Shown here one piece after another: positions 60,726 to 64,000 of a stretch of 64,000 nt of DNA (within the stretch, counting starts at the first letter, position 1; the number at the start of each line of letters is the position of its first letter). The notes under the pieces were generated by a model, which worked only from the letters and a program-made list of their open reading frames with translations, did not search any database and was not told where the DNA came from. The DNA is from Acestrorhynchus altus. Its lineage: Eukaryota; Chordata; Actinopteri; Characiformes; Acestrorhynchidae. The position numbers were made by a program, and so were the translations under genes. The stretch spans positions 26,095,768 to 26,159,767 of the forward strand of contig CM067503.1 of assembly GCA_034509495.1 (NCBI GenBank), read 5' to 3'.

Positions 60726-62071
60726 ATACACACACAGTAATTGTTTTGTTATTGCTACTAGCAGTAAGTCATAGTTCATTAATATAACTACTTTTATGGC
60801 ATTACTCAACAAAGCTGCTACCTTCTTCCTTTCCTTTATTCCACCACTAGCAGTTTTCTCCACCTATGCACAATGACACTTAGTGCTTTTTCACACTAGT
60901 CCTGAATTCATGAACCAGGATTGATTCTGGCCTTGTGTATGGGAGGGGCTTATTATCCCTACTTGGTCATGTGAGACAGCAAGAAACCTGCCTTTTTTCT
61001 TTCATCTTTTTTTTTTGAGCTCACCCTCACACCACTTTCCATCTCCTCTCTTATTATTTCCTAACTGGGAACAGGGAGTAATATGTCAAAATGAACCAAT
61101 TACATTACTCTATGTGCTGAGCTGCAACCAGTTTCCACACTGTACCAATGCTCACTAGAAACGAAATCCAGACCACAGTTCCTGAGGCTGAAAATAGCTT
61201 TCTCACTCAAACTCCTCTGTGGTCACAGGTCAGGGTCCCGAAGGAAGTAGGACATTCTTAATCCTCTTTCATGCATTGAAACAGTGAACACCATATAACA
61301 CTGGTGCTCACTATACTGTATTGCATTATTATTGTTTATACTGTATATTGTGTTTACAGCATCCTTTTTATTATTGTTTAAAATATCAGCTTCAATATAT
61401 TGTGATACTGTGACACTATCCTGTAATAGGGAGAATAGGTTATGTTCACACAGCAGGTAAGTGGCCCAAATCTGATCTTTTCCATCATATGTCTTATGTG
61501 GTATTAAAATCCAATACACTGCAACTCAGCCAGATTGGAATTTAGTGCAACTTTCACATCAATCCAATTTGACTTTCTTCAGTAAAAATGGATGTGAAGG
61601 AGAAGGGGAAATGGACGACAACAGTGTGGGAGTTTTTCAGTGGTGAATTGGTGAGGTAAATATCTTACCAAATATTTGGGATTATTCCTAATACTTTGCA
61701 CTACCCTGGGCATGACATACCGCTTACTGCACTGTATAACTCTGCTGAAGGTGCAGGAAAATTCTCATTAAAACTGCTTAGTGCTACATATTAAGTGTGT
61801 AAAATCCTGTGATATTACTCAGTCCACATACTTCTGTCACATTCAGTGACAGTTCTCAGTCTCTCAGCTTATCCATGTTTTTCTTGAGGGGTGGCTCCAA
61901 GAGCGATTTTCACTTCTCCACTGTAAGGCGAGCCTATGATCAAGAAATACTTATTTAAATTCGACAGAGCTCTATGAGTGTTCAGGCCCTATCATAAAAC
62001 ATCCGATTTATTTCATCAGTGTTGTTGACTAACAAAATATAGGAATATTTTGGTATGCTTGGCTGACTGAG

Positions 62072-62104
<33 letters not shown>
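62072..62104. repeat. (AC)n microsatellite
   Basis: Short AC tract about 200 bases before the 62302 exon. Confidence 0.92.
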
Positions 62105-62301
62105 CTACTCCATCTCAAAAAACCTAAACATATCAGACTGACTTGAGTGGTAGTAAAAGTGAGAACAGAAGTGATATAAACTGCGTCAGTTATGTAACCC
62201 CTGCTCCCACAGGACTGCCTGAGAGAGCCACAAGTCATCTTTTCTTGCACTCTCTTCTCCCCTCTCAGCTGTGTCTGTTTTTTCTTTCCTGTCATCTGCA
62301 G

Positions 62302-62400
62302 GGAATCGCAGCCTCTGCGCGCTCTAAAGGAGAACACAAGCAGAAAGTCTTTCTCACCGTTTCCTTTGGTGGAATCAAGATCTTTGATGAGAAGTCAGGG
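62302..62400 (+). CDS. dab1: DAB1 coding exon, PTB domain continued (residues 70-102)
   Basis: This 99-base, phase-0 exon lies between a cag acceptor ending at 62301 and a strong gtaagt donor at 62401. It encodes GIAASARSKGEHKQK, then VFLTVSFGGIKIFDEKSG. Mammalian DAB1 has GVVAGARSKGEHKQK, then IFLTISFGGIKIFDEKTG, so the identity is clear. The segment forms central strands of the PTB beta-sandwich. Lys82, the second known phosphoinositide contact in mouse Dab1, is present (EHKQK). Skipping the exon would keep the frame but remove the core of the domain. The next DAB1 exon, which would carry the rest of PTB, is not in the window. Confidence 0.96.
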
Positions 62401-64000
62401 GTAAGTGCGAGGACGGTTGAGGTTGTTTGTGTGTGTGTGTGTTTGTGTGAGTGTGGAGGAATTTGTTGGGCTTGTATCTTTCTGTACTGAAAACAATTCT
62501 GTCTGAACATAGGGTTCTTCTGGATCCATCCCAAGTTCACAATACAGGGTTGGAGTAATGTTGATTACATTAGACACAAACTGATTTGTGTGAACAGGTA
62601 TGTCTTGTTGAATCAGGTTCGAGCTCCTTTGGTCTTTACTGAATATTAAAGTGAATTTTTGGTAAGCATCTCCTACACTCTGAGCTTAGACTTCGGTATA
62701 GTACTGAATGACCAAGATGGTGACGTGTGCACATTACATCGTCTCACCGTCACATGTACGGCTCTGCTGGATCTCAAAATTCACTGAACAAAGATTGGTT
62801 TGAAATCTTATGTTTTTCACTAAAACATGGTTGAGCAGTGTTGTGGCAAACAGCATGGTGCAACTGGGGAGACAGTCACTATTCAGAGTGGACAGGTCAG
62901 TGGTGGCTACAGGGAAGAACCTCAGCAGAGGAAACTGTGTCTATGTAAACAAAGCTGGTCGTCTTGGAATCCCATTGTTCTGCTGATTGGGTATTAATAT
63001 TTGTCAAGAACAGACTATTCTTCCTGCCCTGTGAGTTTACCTGCAGTGTCACTGCGGTTGTTTATGTACCTCCAGATGGAGTGTTTATGTTAGCGGGGGA
63101 CCACAGCAATCTGATATCTGGACTTCCAAAGTTTCATCAAAATATTTCCTGCACCACAAGTGGACAAAAAACTAGTTTGCACCCCTGTTTTGATGGATAC
63201 AAAGACACACCCCTCCCCCACCTAAGACAATCTGACCATCTCTGTTTGTTCCTGCTCCTCAAATACACTCCAGTCATCCAGCATGTTAAACCCACAACCA
63301 ATCTGGATGAATGGAGCTGACTTCAACGAGCTGTGGGCCACCACAGACACACTCTGTCTCGAAACACATCAAAATCTGGTATGGACAGAATGGTGTCACA
63401 AAGAAATACAATAATTTTCCCTAACCAGAAGCCCTAGATGAACACAGAACAGAGTTTGCCTGCTGCTCAAAGCCGGAGATGTTGCAGCTCTGCCAGAGCC
63501 AGTCTGAGGAAAGGGATCTCTTTTGTCAAACACTTCTTCAAACAGTGGATTGCACTTCAGCTCCTCTGACCTATGGCATTTGTGGTGAGGCATGCAAACC
63601 CTAACTTACTTTAAACCACCTAGAACTGTACCATCCACCAACTGTGCTTCTCTCCCTTATTAGCTAAACCACTTTTATGACAATTTTGTCTAGGGAAGCA
63701 AGGTGGTCCCACTTGACACATGATAACCCACTTACACTCCATAACAGATATTTGTTGCAAGCTAAGCAGGGTAAATGCACAGAAAGCAAGTGGCCCCGAT
63801 GGAGTTCCTGGCAGGGTTCTGAGAATGTGTGCTAAGGAGCTCCTGGGTGTTTTTGCACGTATTTTTAACTTATTCCTGGTCCAGGAAACTCTCCTAAACA
63901 TCTTCCCCATTCATCTCCAAGTGTTTTGAAAGACTAAGACAAGTGACTTTCTCACTTGAAATCCTGCCTGCCTGCCTCACTGAACCCACATCGGTTTGCC
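62401..64000 (+). other. dab1: Start of next DAB1 intron
   Basis: The intron opens with a consensus gtaagt donor and continues to the window edge. It begins with a short impure GT-rich tract (62.42-62.46 kb), and from about 62.84 kb it is occupied by a LINE relic. Confidence 0.85.
62840..64000 (+). mobile_element. LINE relic (plus), cut by the window edge
   Basis: Forward translation shows endonuclease-like pieces in order: FRVDRSVVATGKN, GNCVYVNKAGRLG, CSVTAVVYVPPDG, LRQSDHLCLFLL (the SDH signature of AP endonuclease-type LINE endonucleases) and, after a linker, SRVNAQKASGPDGVPGRVLR with ELLGVFARIFNL, the start of the reverse-transcriptase domain. Several stops and frameshifts interrupt it. 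This order is that of L2/CR1-like fish LINEs; I cannot fix the clade. It continues beyond 64000. Confidence 0.82.

Noticed and set aside
60880..61180. Possible second copy of the palindromic repeat at 1.37-1.83 kb
   Set aside because: Only tgctttttcacactagtcctg resembles it; the rest does not match well enough to claim a copy.

Overview
The window is repeat-rich vertebrate genomic DNA, almost certainly from a ray-finned (teleost) fish. It is intron-dominated, with very dense dinucleotide microsatellites, tRNA-derived SINEs, Tc1-like, LTR and LINE remnants, and several interspersed repeats of a kind I associate with teleosts. The only host gene I can support is DAB1 (Disabled-1), the cytoplasmic adaptor of the Reelin pathway, on the + strand. 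Three coding exons are visible: 9178-9379 (5' leader plus residues 1-23), 55870-56009 (residues 23-69) and 62302-62400 (residues 70-102). They join in phase (G|GG, then phase 0) and give the N-terminus plus the first half of the PTB/PID domain. The gene continues past the right edge.

Layout: 1-9177 is DNA upstream of the first coding exon, probably intron between 5' leader exons. It holds microsatellites, degenerate repeats and a Tc1-like transposase relic. 9380-55869 is one 46.5-kb intron. It contains two elements built from one LTR family (10.8-11.8 kb and 43.0-45.4 kb), two further Tc1-like relics (25.2 and 29.9 kb), MITE-like inverted-repeat elements (31.9 and 54.4 kb), two tRNA-derived SINEs (34.8 and 47.3 kb), paired copies of two other interspersed families (14.1/33.5 kb and 16.7/37.6 kb), a G-quadruplex-prone repeat (19.0 kb), and non-repetitive stretches with clustered transcription-factor-like motifs that may be conserved enhancers. 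56010-62301 is the next intron, with a LINE reverse-transcriptase relic and a 31-bp/93-bp higher-order minisatellite. 62401-64000 begins the following intron and ends inside another LINE relic.

I found no new multi-gene system. The points most worth following are the arrangement of the PTB exon between a pure (CT)n acceptor tract and a (GT)n tract at its donor, two short upstream ORFs before the DAB1 start, the inverted LTR arrangement at 10.8-11.8 kb, a Tc1 relic split by a different repeat, shared flanks of two (GT)n tracts, and the motif-dense putative regulatory stretches. Most apparent open reading frames here are microsatellite translations and are not genes. Listed simple-repeat tracts add up to about 2.6 kb by hand count, roughly 4% of the window. 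Species cannot be fixed from the sequence alone.
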